Below are positions 1 to 13,300 of a stretch of 64,000 bases of DNA, piece after piece. This stretch comes from Paralichthys olivaceus (lineage: Eukaryota > Chordata > Actinopteri > Pleuronectiformes > Paralichthyidae): contig NC_091105.1 in NCBI RefSeq assembly GCF_024713975.1, positions 24,387,439 through 24,451,438 of the forward strand, given 5' to 3'. A program made the translations under genes and the position numbers. How positions within the stretch are numbered: position 1 is the stretch's first letter; each line of letters starts with the position of its first letter. Under the pieces are notes generated by a model. That model ran no database searches, was not told the origin of the DNA, and was given only the letters and a program-made list of their open reading frames with translations.

Positions 1-960
1 CCCCACTCACTCATACAGCGACACACACAGTCTCAGGACCTGATCAGTATGTGAAGTTTACACAGTGTTGTCTCCAGAGTTTATGAGGCTGCATTTAAAC
101 ATAACAAAAAGTTAATTAGTTAATATTTTGTGTGCTCAGTACAACACGATACATGACGCACAAAGCCAGGGCTCAGTATTAAAGTGACCGGGGCGATCCA
201 GATTCATGATACAACACCATTGATTACATAACTAAATACATGATCATATGTTTGTAGTCTAATAAGCCCAATAAAAAATTGAAACAAATAAATGTGAACT
301 AGTTTCATCTGTATGAACTGAAATCTAAACTCATTCTAAAGTGTGAACTTGTCCAACACCTGCACTATCAGGTCAACAAGTGACTGCTGTTTTCTAATCA
401 CACACAAGTAGAACTGATTTTTATAAAAACTTTATAAAAATCTTTATATTATGTTCCAGGACAATCGGGGCATAGCTTCTTCTGCAACAGTGAAGTTAAA
501 ACACAGCATTACGTCGTAATCTGCAGGAAGAATTTATCTTCTGTGTGTGTGTGTGTCTGCTCGTCTCTGTCCCTCTTCACACACAAACTGATATCACATT
601 GGATGTTCACCATCTAATAGTTATTAATTTTTGATGTCTGGTCATGACTTCGGATCATTCCGGTCACTTTAACCTTAATGTCCTGACTGTGTCTCATAAA
701 CTCTGGAGTGAATCAAACAAAGTAAATGTCAGTCCTGTACATGTGTCTAATAACTTGTGATCAGTAATGGTGTTTATTGTTAAAGTGTAAATTGAGCGCA
801 GGTTAGAGGGGGAGTGAGGAGGAAGCAAACTTTGACACAGACACAAACAGGACGACTGGACTTTTAATGAGTGTCTTTCCTGATCCTGGTTATAATTAAT
901 GAGTGGTGGAAAACCACTGACACAATGAACTAAGTGGAAAACATGATTATGTTCAGTCAC
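1..960. repeat. Interspersed element with internal inverted repeat
   Basis: The segment at ~74-230 (CTCCAGAGTTTATGAG ... AAGTGACCGG ... GATCC) is repeated in inverse orientation at ~600-710. The inverse arm plus its flank (~555-710) matches 53,930-54,140 inside a hAT-like element in PTPN2, so this is an interspersed family. The left end may lie outside the window. A (GT)n run sits at ~541-557. No coding frame was recognised. Confidence 0.65.
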
Positions 961-3180
961 TGCATCAAGTCATCCACCTCTCTACCGGAGCCCGAACATT
1001 AGCACGTGTGCTACTGCTCCTCCTTCACTCTGTGCTGTGTGTTTCAACCTAACCTAACGTGGCTGTAACTCTGTTGTGCACTGCTCCATGTGGCGTCAAT
1101 ATAATGTTATTATTAATGACTTTGCCTCACACGGAGCACCAAAAATGTTGTGATTATGTACTTTCCCTCGTGTGGGGTACGATTATGTACTTTCCTTCAC
1201 GCGGGGCACCATTAAATGGTGTGCTTTTGGGCATTCAATAAATGTGGCTATCAGAGAAATATTAAATATTAATATTAAATAATAATTAAACTAATAAAAG
1301 ATAAATCGGGGCACCACCCTTCAAAGGAAGGGAAAAGATTGCCAATTTATTGAATAAGTCTCATGAAATGACTGACTACAAATTTGGAACTCGGATTAAT
1401 AATTAAATAAATAACTATAACCAAAATTACCACATCAATAGCTAGCAAAGTTGAAGGATATGGAGTTCTTGACAGTGTAGAGGTTGGCAAAATTCACACT
1501 TATGCAACATTAACTAAGACGTGTTTTGAAGAAAAACATTTGTTATGAGAATAATAAAAGTATAAACACAAAAACTAACAAAAGGTGTACTTACTATATA
1601 CAGATGTGTATGCGAGTATGCGTGTGTGTGTGTGTGTGTGTATGTGTGTGTGTGTTTGTGTGTGTGTGAGTGAGTGACTGAGATGTGGCTGAGATCACAT
1701 GTAGGTGTTAAGTTTGTGGAGATGAGTGTGTGAGGTGTTGGTGCCAGGTTAAAGAAAGTAGTTAGATGCATGCAAAGAAAGTGCTCAGCATAACAGAACT
1801 AACATTAACTTTCAAATAACAGATTACCAAATATCACAGCAACACAAGTCAAACTTATAAACATCACATGAAATAGAAATAGGATTAAACCGTCCTTTGC
1901 TTAGCCTAGCGTAATAATAAAGCCCAGTTGTGTTACCAGTCCATGAAAAAGAGGGAAAGGTCCTTTTTGGATGTGCTGTTTGAAGTCCAGTGAAGTGGTC
2001 TTGTTGATTTGTGGCTCCTGTTGTGCATCTGCTGGTCAGACCTTGTGTCGTGGCCAGATGTGCTGAAGTTCTTAGGCAGGCTCTCACGTCGCTGCCTTTG
2101 GAAGGTTTTAGCAGTCTGCTCCAGGCAGGCCTGCTTGAAGTTGAGGAGCTTGTGTAGGGAGGAAGTCTCCCTGGCTGGGAGAGCAGGAGCAGAACCTACT
2201 CCTCCAGGAGTGGCCAGCAGGGGAAGAGGCAGAAGAGAGAAGAGGAGAAGAGGGAAGAGATCTAGGAGAGGGGAAACTCGGCTTATATTGGCCTTGTGAC
2301 CTCATGGGTCATGGGGCACACAGTGACCAATAGTGGTTGAGAGTTGTCTCCAGGAGCAGTTTTACCACCTATGTGTGAAGATGAAGCACCCTGGGAGACT
2401 GAGTTCTGGAAGCTCTCCTTTATTTCCAGAGCAAAGGAGACATGCGGTCAGGCTTTTGACTACACAACTATGGTTCACAGATACCAGGTCACAACAACTG
2501 ACACATGATTGGTTCGGTGCAGCGCTACTCTCATTATCATTGGCTGTTCATTTTGTCTATCAAAACATGGATGGAATGAGTTCTATCAACGTTATATCCA
2601 TATGTCTTAAATTTCTAGCAAGAAAAAGTTATATCACGATAATTATCGTTTTATTGCCCTGCCCTACCTGCAGACATAGTTTATAAAGAGACCTTGGAAG
2701 ACAAGTACCTCCCTCACCTGTCCAGCCTCATCTGTACCCAAGTGTCAGCCCCAGATTCACAGCCATAAACCCAAGCATGCATGCTAACACCCAGCCTATT
2801 TGCCTTCAGTGTTACAAAGTTCCATTCCCGGCTGGCCCCGCTACCGGTCTGGTTACACCTTGGTTGATTGATTGGAGCCTCGTAGAAGCATCCATGTGCC
2901 AAAGTCTTCATTCCCCAGAGCCACACATGAGAACCACCCTCTGAGAGACCCCTCCAGTGACGTCAAGCCTGGGGGTTCCTGGCTGACGCCTCTGCTGCTC
3001 TGGCATCAGGGTTCCCGGTCCTGATCATGGACCCAGGTCAGTGGTAGGCAGATGACTGTTCCTGCTCCTGGTCCCTTGTCTTCATTAAATAATTAAAGGC
3101 TATGGTGACATTAAAACACAATCATGTATGTATTTAAGGTGTTATTTAGTTTGGTTTTAACATTAATCAGCCAGTAAGTC
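961..3180. other. Unassigned intergenic DNA with short tandem duplication and (GT)n
   Basis: A 29-bp unit starting GATTATGTACTTTCC occurs twice in tandem (1152-1180 and 1181-1209). A (GT)n microsatellite lies at ~1621-1672. The stretch 2,150-2,290 is purine-rich (GAGGAAGAG-type) and gives basic, low-complexity frames with no domain. The GGGCACC motifs at ~1204 and ~1309 hint at a degraded mobile element, which I could not name. Confidence 0.35.
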
Positions 3181-3400
3181 TACAACCCCAAATCAGAAAA
3201 AGTTGGGATAGTATGTTACATTTAAAATTAAAACTTTATTTTTTAATTTTATGATTTATAAATCATCTTTGACCGGTTTTACAGTAAAAACAATACAAAA
3301 GCACATTATTTGATGTTTGACATTATGAATTTGATTGTTTTTTTTTCAAAAATAAACATAAAAACATAAAATACCTTGTGTTCATACTGTTGGGGTTGTA
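3181..3400. mobile_element. 220-bp MITE with TACAACCCC terminal repeats
   Basis: The left end begins TACAACCCCAAATCAG and the right end is the inverse of TACAACCCCAACAGT, giving imperfect terminal inverted repeats with TA at each outer edge. The interior is AT-rich and noncoding. The AAAAGTTGGGA motif next to the left end is typical of an abundant fish MITE family. A Tc1/mariner-type TA target is inferred. Confidence 0.7.
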
Positions 3401-6400
3401 CTATGCCCAGAAATGGATCAAGCTTTTTTGCGTTTTTACAATATAAGATGTTTTCTATTTAAATTCACACTTAGATGAATGTAAGTTTGGATGGAAGAGG
3501 ATTGTATTGTCTCATGAATCACAGATGACTCTCTGTGTTTCTCGTCTTTCAGAGTAAAGAAAAACATATTCCTTTGTGATACAAGCACTGTGTAATGAAC
3601 CCAAATGTTTTTTGGTTTTTTTTGCTGGTGGCTGAACCTACAGAGAGAAAAGAGATGAATAAAAGATGAAGAAAGAGTAGGGCAAAGAAGATTAAAACAT
3701 TTTTTGAACAGACAAAAAGTTTGCGTCTTTCAAAAAACTGACAGGAAATAATCCTGTTATTTATTCTAAGAAATGGCCGTCTCTTTTCATCAGAGCTTTG
3801 ATCAGAGTGCCACAAACAGATCCAGAGAGAGAAAAGCAGGAAAAAAAAGAACTGGTCTCATTTCTGATTGACAGCTTTAATTAACAAAAAAGAGAGGGCT
3901 CTGTGCACTTCCTCTCACAGCCTCTGGGGGCTGAGCTTTGATAACTGCGAGATGTCAGCAAACAATACATGATTTTTGAAATGAATTATCTATTCACCTC
4001 ACAGTTGCATCAGTGTATGTTTGTTTCATATTTTTTAATTAGAAATTTCAATTTGCCGAGATGCATCAAACTGGAATTCAGTGTGGAGGTGCTACATAAG
4101 AGCTTCCCTTATTCCCTATTCCCTAATTAGTGAGATACCATATGTTTTAATTGGTAAGAGGTTCACATTTATCCCGCATTGTTTGTGTATGAAATTTTCC
4201 CTTTCATCCTATAATTTCTATTTTATATTTTATTTGAGGGATAAATGAGGGAATAATTGTCAATTTGTTTTTAACATACCAAATGTTTATAAGAAATATT
4301 TTCTCGATGATTTCTTCTATTTGGTTTTGCATTAAATTGATTTAACGATGCAATTTAAACTGATGTTGACTCACCAATAACAATAAATATAATCATAATA
4401 TGTTTCTATTTTTCATGTTCATACCTTCGCTAGGATATGACACGTAGGAGTGTGCCAAACCTCAGGTAAAGGTGTTGGAATGGTCACAGTTTGCTTTGGT
4501 TAATGCATAAAAAGTGAGAAAAAGATTGTGGTCTGTGTTAAGTTAAGTACTTTCTTGAGGTTAGAAGATATTTGTTGTCATGGTTACAATAATGAACATG
4601 TGACTAAGGTTTACGAAAAAAACGCTGTCTCCTGTGTGGAAGACTGTGTTTTGTCAAACCATCTGTCTATCCCAAGCTCATTTTAACATGGATTTTACCC
4701 CCCTATGCTCATAGATATAATTTCGGAACTAAGTAATTTACTGCAAATAATACGCATTACGTTGTTTACAGTTATACGCAAATAACATGATGAATATAAT
4801 GACTCCCTATAAGTGTTCGTACTTATAATGCACAGTCCCTCAATTTAAATCATTGTGTTCATCGCAGGATGGTGGGTAAGAGTCAATGATTATGGTGAAT
4901 GCAAGCAAATATTAGCATTAGCAAGACACTGACATCAGCATTGTCCCAGGAAGCCTGTTAGTTGAAGGAGGCTTTAATTAGCTATTTTCCATTTAGTGAA
5001 TGGGAGAATTTAACAATAACCCCAAAATAAGACTGAAACTGGGGATGCACACACACAGCATAGAAACATGCATTCACAACCAGAAACGTGCTCTCATGCC
5101 TTCACTTTTAAAATGTATTTCAGTACAGATAGCAGAATACATGTCCTAGAAGTTTTTATGGTATTCCATTACAGCGCTCAGTGTGAGAAACATATTTAGA
5201 GCAGACATAGTGACTTCACATCACTATGAGGATATGTTGTCAGAAATGTTGAAGGTCCAATCCACCATTACCTTTTATTTTCAAGAGCATTTTTTTTTTT
5301 CCAAACACATGTTTTATCCACTACTCTGTCAAGCTCACCTGATGCAGCCCCACCATCATTTCAAACCATTAGATAGAGGGCAGCAAGCAGAGTAGAATCA
5401 TAGTAGAATGTATTTAAGGTTAAATACAAGTGCCTCAATAGTATGCTTGAGTATTGGATAAGAGTTTGTCATTCCTTTGCACCACTGTTGCAAATTATTA
5501 TCACAATCTTATTAACAACGTGTTTAGCTCTTTGATTTTCTGTATATTACAGTATAAAATATTCAAACAGATGAGCATTGCAACTAATTGTGTTTGACAG
5601 TTAAAGAGGAAAAACGAATTATATTCACAGTATAATAATTTCTATTATACAGGGACAGTTCAATTACATTAACACTGTCCCAGGTGTGACTGTAACAGTG
5701 GTTCGCTGTAATGCAGTGAAAGTTCAAAGAAAAAGTTTTGCGACAGGCAGCAGAAAGTCCTGAGGCTCGGTCAAACAACGCTGAGGAGAAGTATTGCTTT
5801 GAACAAAATTAAACTGAGAAAACATCTGAAGCCTTTCCAAAATAAATTACATTTAGGTGATTTTAAAAAATGGTGTGTAGGAGACACATCTGTTTCTGAA
5901 AGTTAGTTGAGGTGAATAGAAAAAATAAAGACTGAACTTCCAAAGAAAACAATGGAGCTGTCAACATTCTTGTTCCACAACGTCCTTGCTGCATTCAAGG
6001 GGCTGCTTTTGCCCTTATTGCACTGTAGTTGAAGTACTAATGGTACAATAAGACTTTATAATAAGACATGCACACTCAGATGATCAATGATGGCTGACAG
6101 ATACTAGGTATTCTTTTGTGATGAAAGCAATGTCCAGAAAACATGCCTGGACTCTCAGCTATAGTTGAGCTCAGAGAAAGTCACCCTCATGGCTGTGAGC
6201 ACCTTCCACATCCAGGAGGAGGGTGAAAAGGCACAGTTGTTCTATGTAGAAGATAGAAGAAGAGAGAAGGCTAGAAGAGGCATTTGCTCAACTAATAACC
6301 AATATTATTTGGTTTTGTCTGAAGCAATATATTCAGGATAGGGTTTTAGGGAGTTGGAGTGGATAGGCTGAGGGATGAAGCTGCTAAAAACAAACATTTA

Positions 6401-6472
6401 CAATGGTTGATGTACATTACTGACTTTCAAAAACAGTAGTTTGATAAAAATTATGTGAAACCATATTTTGTT
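3401..6472. other. Intergenic DNA without recognised gene
   Basis: AT-rich sequence. No exon, RNA gene or repeat family was recognised. The islands at ~3,860-3,990 and ~4,900-5,010 are less AT-biased, with TTAATTA-type cores, and could be conserved non-coding elements; nothing here proves it. Confidence 0.3.
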
Positions 6473-6562
6473 AAAGGAATAACACTTCACCCACTCCTCC
6501 ATTGGCATTGTGGGGAGTAGATAATGAGTGAATTTTCATTTTTGGGGTGAACTATACCTTTA
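6473..6562. mobile_element. Internally deleted TTAA-type MITE
   Basis: The left edge reads TTAAAGGAATAACACTTCAC. The right edge is the inverse of TTAAAGGTATAGTTCACCCC, preceded by the inverse of GAAAATTCACTCATTATC. These are the two ends of the fish MITE also found at 25,466 and 50,934, with almost all the interior missing. Confidence 0.65.
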
Positions 6563-9500
6563 ACTAAAGATTTGCTTGCCAGCTTTATCTTTAACCTCTT
6601 GTCACTCTTCCTGAGTGAATCACATTAAATCAGCTTCTAGTTTTAGTATATCTTCACAGCTCATCAATATCATTTCTTCACAAATCTTTTCTACACATGC
6701 ACAACCTTGAATTTTTTATGCAGATTTATTTTACACATATACAAAGGTTACAACAAACTTTGCAATTATTTGTCTGCTCTAATCTACTTATTTTAAAACT
6801 TGGAAATTACTTTCTTTCTTTTTGAATCAATGAGTAACTTGCTGCAGAAGTTCAACCTCTTCCTCATGAATAGATGACATATAAACATTCCCCTGTCTTT
6901 CCCAAGTTGTAGCAGCCCTGAAAAAGTTGTGCGGGGAGTCATGGTGAATTCTGATTGACTGTGGCATCTATGTGATTTAAATGGAAGACCTGTGTACCTC
7001 CGAAGTTTACCAACATCAAATATAAAACAAAACAAAACCTCATCGTTCCAGCGAGACCACTTCACTTTAAATATTTCAAAAACCTTCCCTCTTTTTCCTC
7101 TTGCCGACAATCAGGAAACAATCTTTCCTTGTCTCTCCCCGGCATCTTCAGGGACTCTGGGTACACAGTGTGTGGGAAGACGTCTGAATTCAAGATGACT
7201 GCTCCACATCCGATGGCGGATGGGTGTTGCTAGTGGAGGGCATATTAATTGGTGATGTGCCTGGCTTCTCCTGCGGTGGGAGAATAGGAATATGAGTGGC
7301 TCCCAGTGGCTCAGCGCGTCACATAACCAGTGACCTAGAAAAGGAACACTTATCACTCCCTGGAGCGGACAGCAGAGGAGCCTCACTGCTAACGAGTGCA
7401 CGGAGCTGACGTCTGTTGCTGAGAAGAGACAACAGGGGCGTTGTGGGTATGCAGGACAAGCAGAACTGAGTCTAACAAACTAAGGAGGAAGATATGCAGT
7501 GAGTGACTGTGGACTGCTATTTATAGCATTTATCAGATGAATGGTTCATAATAAGCCTGAATGCGAGTTAATATAAGAATGTTTGATTGTTTAAATTCTA
7601 TTCTATTTATAGTGATATATTACTTCTTCAGTCATTCAGTCTGGTTTGTCATCAGTTCGGCTCCGAACTCTGTTTTAATTTCTGATGCAGCCACTCCCTC
7701 ACCTACTGCAGGTTAAACCACCTTACTTGTCCTCAATTTCCTCACAGCTCCACTATACTGGTCCACTTCCTTTGTTCTCTGGCAGATTGTCTTTGTGCCA
7801 TGTGCCTTTAGCTTCCTAGCGCGGTATTCTAGCTCAAGTCTTGTTATATTGATCCTGTTTTTTGACCCAGCCTGTTAAACCTACCTTTTGTTAAAGTTTG
7901 CCAGCCTGGATTTCTGTATCCTTGTACTTTTGTTAAGTAAAGACTTTTGAACTTTCACCTGCATCCTGAGTTGTGCATTTGGGTTCTGTTGTGCCTATCT
8001 TGATCTGTGACATCCTGCATATCCTCTATCAATTAATGCTGCAGCTAAGAGTGTTGCTGAGCTGGAGCCACCAGCAAACCAGACAGTCAGCCAGTTGGTC
8101 AGTCAGATGATACAACAGCTTAGATAGCAGATGATTTTGATTAAGCATGTCTGTCATGTTAGAATCGAGTAAACTGCATTTACACCCAGTATTAAAATCA
8201 TAAATTACTCAGTTAAAATGCTGCCAACAGCAAAACACTTCCTGTGGTGTAAGTGTGCTTTCCAACCTGAGCCACAGGATAAATTTGGAGTTTCATGAAA
8301 TAGTCATGGAAGAAAAAGATCAATTACACAAAATAAGAATTACTATTACTTTTATACCTCAACATAATGGGATCATTTTACATTTTCAAGCATATAAATT
8401 GGTCACTTCTAGACGTTGCTTTCAAAAAGGTTGAGAACCACTGGATTTTTTTAGAAAATAATATATTATATTTATATTTTATATTCAAAACAAAAACAAA
8501 TGCATAATGTCTAATATTACACATTCTTTATCTCAGTGATAATGGCATATGTGGGTTTAAATGTATTTCACAGGATCAAATTTTACTATATTGTGTCCTC
8601 TTTTTATTTTAAAAGAAACCCTCTCCCGTTCATTTCATTTGTCTCCCCCACTGACGTGCATCACAGCCTTCACATTAATCACCCGTCTGTCGCTCCATTC
8701 TCTCCTCCTCCTGGTCTCAATTTATTCACACTCCTCTCTTTCCTCTTCCTTTAACGTGAATCAAGCCTAATTAGGCGCTCTCAAGATCTGATTTTCATAA
8801 AAGGCTCGGGGGAAGTGAGGGGTTTGGTTATGACAATTATTTTTCATAGATGGAACAGGGACAAAGTATAAATGGTTATTAGTATTCAGCACCTTAAAGG
8901 AAATCACTAGAAGATGCTGCTTTGATTGTGACATTACATTGTCATTTGTAAATATGTGGGTCAATGTTGAGGGTCAGCAGATAACAGAAATAACCATGTT
9001 ATTGTGTATCATTTGGGAAACTGATCATTAGAGTTGATAAGAAAATAAGTGACATACTGTTTTCTGCAAAATAAAAAAAATGTATATAAAAAAACTATGC
9101 AAACATGCAAAATATCTGTATTACACAACAGCAGAGGTAAAGGGCTGTTTTTCCATGATGAACTAATTGACTGAGTCCACATTTGGCTGTCTTCAGTATT
9201 GGTCTTCTACAGTAGCCTTCCTTTGCTCCAATTGAGGGCAACCATGGTTTCAAATGCAGCACGAACAAAGACAGTAGAAATAGACAGCAAATGAAAAATT
9301 GTAAGATAAACGGTTGAAACTGTGACCAACATGAACTCGTCAGCACATCTTTAACATCTTTAACTCTCCAAAAAAACATGTGAAACATATATTCAGGACA
9401 CCCACAGAAGCATACACATTTTCCAGCTTTTTAGTATTGAATAAATTAGTTTTTTTTACATTATTTAAAGTGTGTGCCGATCATCCAATTACAGCCTCAG

Positions 9501-9568
9501 GGTGGATGTAGGGGTGAGAAAACATTGGTTTAGTTGGAGAATATTCGATGATGTCCCCTGTTATATTA
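6563..9568. other. Intergenic DNA, possible conserved non-coding island near 8.75 kb
   Basis: No gene recognised. The segment ~8,745-8,850 (AAGCCTAATTAGGCGCTCTC and flanks) is a compact, non-repetitive TAATTA-containing island of the kind often conserved between fish. The short frames at 6,793-7,401 have no recognisable domain. Confidence 0.3.
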
Positions 9569-9830
9569 ACCACACACACACACACACACACACACAAATT
9601 CATGTACACTGATAATCTGCTATACTGTGTACACTCTATTGTGTACAGCCCCCTGGACGGGGTCTCCAGATGGTTGGGTGCCTATTACTGAGGCCCCTAC
9701 TGTGAGGGCCCCACTGTGTGAGTGTGTGTCTGTATGTGTGTGGTTGCATGTGTTTATCTGTGCATTTCTCTATATGTGTATATCTGCAAGTAGGCTGTCT
9801 GTGTGTGTGTCGGGGGGGTATAAAGGTGAG
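9569..9830. repeat. (CA)n microsatellite and TG-rich tract
   Basis: A (CA)n run lies at ~9571-9596. A second interrupted TG-rich stretch spans ~9717-9812. The Cys/Val-rich and His/Thr-rich frames over this region are simple-sequence translations. Confidence 0.85.
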
Positions 9831-11603
9831 CCAGAGACAACATACAGGGAGACACCAGTGTGGCATTCCTTCAAAGACCTCATCACAGCCTCTCCTCTGA
9901 CAAAGGGGAGAGCAGTGTATGTTTCTCCGGGGATTAGCTTGGCCTCGGTCATTAGGCCTCAGCCAAATACCCCTAAGGAGACGATGGTTGGTTCTATAGC
10001 ATGAAACGCATACAGCACTCACACAGCTGTATGCTAGATCCAACTCATGAATATCATTACATAGTAATGGAGGAAAACTACCTGGGGATAAAGCCCAACA
10101 TCAGAACAACATATTTAACAGTGCAGTCAGGACGACAATGAGAATGTGTGGAAGATAACTAAAAACCTGTATTTTTAAAAACTTGTGTCTTTTTGGGTTG
10201 AGTGAAATGTTTTAAGCCTCTGTCGTAACATTGTGGTGAGGATTTTTTTCTCACAGCAGCTTTCTTTCAGCAGAACACTTTCACTGTTTGGCGTTTGTGA
10301 AAATTAAAGGAAAAATTAAGAGAAGAGACGCATTTATGTTTTTCATCTCTATTTGTTCTAAGCAACAACTTCCATCCACTTCTGACCTTTGTCACCTGGA
10401 GCCCACTGCTCTTCATTACATCACATTGATCAGCAGAGGAAGAACCTAGCATCAATACTGCGTTTACTGAGGATACAAGCAATCAAATTGCATCTAACAT
10501 CAAAATGGCAACTTGGATTAAAAAGATTGGTAGACTGATGAGTTGTTAACATTATTAAGATAGAAATAATTATATTAAAGAAATGGTGTGGAATTAATGC
10601 AAAAAATAAATTAAATGGTATAATAATAAAATGGCTTTTGTCACCATTTAAGGTTGATACTTACCCCATTATAAAGGTTGCAAATTGAATTGACTTGTTC
10701 AAATTTTGGAGTATTTCAATAGTACATTGTTATGCATTGTTTGGGCATGAAACAATCTGTTGATTTGTGGATAGACTGTTACTTATAGATAGATAGTTCA
10801 TTGCAAATTATTTTATTCTAAAATGAGTACCTTTTGGATTTTAAATTATTGGTTGGACAACACAAGAATTTGAATATGTCATCTTGTGTTCTAAGAGATT
10901 GTGATCAGAATTTTTTTGGACATTTGAGAGACAAAACTTTTATTTTTTTGTTACAGTATGATGGATTATATTTGAACAACAAAAGCATTTATTGTTTTAT
11001 TGAAATCTTTAATTTACTGTCTATAATTTTATTTGTTTCTATGCCTGTATTACTTTCATGGCATATATGAACATACATGACAGAAGACAACTCATCGTCC
11101 CATCGTTATGAATTATCAGTTCTTGTACAGTTTTTTCTGCACTGCCTCTGTGTGTTCTTTGCACCTCTGATCAAATTCATTGCCTCATTTGGTTAAAAAA
11201 GTTACATTTCGTATTTGACACACCCTGACATAAATGAATTCCAACTGTTATAAATAAGTTAGTTTTTATTTGTTCTACGGAAAATTCTTGGAATTTTCTG
11301 CCATCATGATGACAATCTGAACTGTAGATACAATTCATTACCTGCAGGATAGATGACAGGACGTACTGTGACGCATTCCTTTGTACGCCACAGAGGCACA
11401 TTGACATTTCAATATAATGGTGCCAGTAATACATTCATCTGTTCACCGTTCATGGACCAGCAGTCAGGACTGATGTGATAGTCAGGAGTGACATGATATG
11501 CACCTCAAGCTGCTGCTGCATCTTTGATGGGAAAGGTTTGACTTTTAGCATTTCGATAAACAGAGGATTGACAAAGGCAAAAAGAGACAAAATCTAAATT
11601 ATT

Positions 11604-11638
<35 letters not shown>

Positions 11639-12865
11639 TGAGAGATAGATTATATAGATGTTTTATATTCAGAATTATATTTTAATCACAGAAAATCAGA
11701 TTTAGGATGTCGTAATATTCAGACAGTCTTAAAATTCTGTAAGGACAATTCAGACATTTATATTATATTGTGTATTATATATAATCTTCATCACCAATCC
11801 ATTATCATCAAAATTCTTTGCACAGCATTCCCTCGTGTGCCCCTTTTCATCCAGTGATGAATTATTTAATCATAGTATGGATGTACAGGCTCTAAGTGCG
11901 TTGTGGTTGCAGAGCCACATTGCCTAGGGGTGGAGGAAGGGGCTGGGTGCAACGGGTGGCCGGGTATTTTACAAAAGAGCAAGCAAGCAAGGCAAAAAAA
12001 GGCAGTACTCTCCAAAGGTCATCGCCACCCACCAGGTCTTCAGTGATATTTCAAATTCTGAGGTAAAAAACACCTGCTTTACTGCACTTAGCTCTCTGTG
12101 TATGCACACCACCTTCAGGCCTGCTGCGGTAATCTCCAATGGAACTATTATGTGTTGAGCATGATGAATAGAAAAGGATGTGGTAGAGCATGTAAGAGAA
12201 ATCATAAAGAAAAGAGAAAGAAAATAGCAAATAAATAGAAAACAAGAAATTGACAAAACTGGAGATATAAAATACTAATCAGAAAATAGGACAGAGAGAA
12301 ATGTAAGACAAAATAAGACAGGAAAGGACTGCAGATGGAGGTAGGGAGATAAAGGAAAGTGGAGAGATCGGGGGGAAAGAGGAGAAATAAGACTTCATTA
12401 CAGCAATGTGTCTCCTGCTAAAGCTAGAAATCAGATAGGCTCTGATTGTTTTTTTTCTTAGATACACTGTAATCTCACTGATCTCTAAATACTGCTGTAA
12501 TTGGATTCTTCTGGGGTGATCAGCAAAAAAAACCCTATAAACTGCTGTCTTTTTTATCCACACAAGAGGAACAAGAGAAGGGAAGATAACTAAAAGATAG
12601 ATCAAGCTTTTTATTTTTGTAAAAAACCGTGATAAAAAAATGACACTATCTTGTAATAATGAGGCTTTTAAATATTACACAGAAATACAACCTCACATAT
12701 TTTGATGCTAAATTGTAGAATATGACATGTGACACACATGATGTTAAATTTTCATTATATCATTATAATTGGTTGTGTTGTATCTTCCTTCACAGATTTT
12801 GGGAAATGTGCTTACATGCTTTCTTGCCAAGAGTGAGATAAGAAGACTCATACCACTCTCATACA
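9831..12865. other. Intergenic DNA with candidate non-coding element and (TA)n(GA)n
   Basis: The segment ~9,850-10,010 is GC-balanced and complex (TCATTAGGCCTCAGCCAAAT and flanks) and is the best conserved-element candidate in this stretch. A compound (TA)n(GA)n microsatellite lies at ~11,604-11,643. The remainder is AT-rich and no gene was recognised. Confidence 0.35.
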
Positions 12866-13300
12866 CAGTGGTAAGAGAAAGTCTGTGAACCCTTTGGAAT
12901 GACCTGGTTTTCTCCATTAATTGAAGATATAATATGATCTGATATATGTATACAAACTGTGTTTAAGCTAATAACACACAAACAATAATGATTTTGCATG
13001 TATTCATTGAACACACCAATTGGACATTTGCAGTGCTGGTGAAAAAAGTCTGAGAACCCTTGGAGTGACGAATTGGCCAAACCTCCTTTTGTAGCAATAA
13101 CCTCAAAACCAGTAGCTGCAGATCAGAAATGTTGAGGAGGATTTTGAACCGTTCTTATTTTAGTTCTGTTTGAGCTCAGCCACATTATTTGCATGCTCGC
13201 CTGAACAACTCTCTTGAGCTCTTTCCACAGCATCTCTATAAGTTTCAAATCTCTGCTTTGACAGGGCCACTCCAAAAGGCCGATTTTCTGACTGGTCTGA
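12866..13300 (-). mobile_element. Tc1-like DNA transposon relic (transposase 3' end)
   Basis: The left end carries two related repeats in direct order, GTCTGTGAACCCTTTGGA at ~12,880 and GTCTGAGAACCCTTGGAGTG at ~13,049. This is the IR/DR arrangement of Sleeping Beauty-type elements. Between ~13,290 and 13,080, minus-strand translation gives WPCQSRDLKLIEMLWKELKR, the C-terminal motif of Tc1 transposases (usually WPxQSPDLNPIE). The frame then hits a stop, and no catalytic core or right terminal repeat is present, so the copy is dead. Confidence 0.75.

Noticed and set aside
2009..2299. Arg-rich 96-codon frame
   Set aside because: It is the translation of a purine-rich simple tract; the opposite strand gives a Ser-rich mirror.
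9636..10043. His/Thr/Cys-rich 135-codon minus frame
   Set aside because: It mostly translates TG-rich simple sequence.
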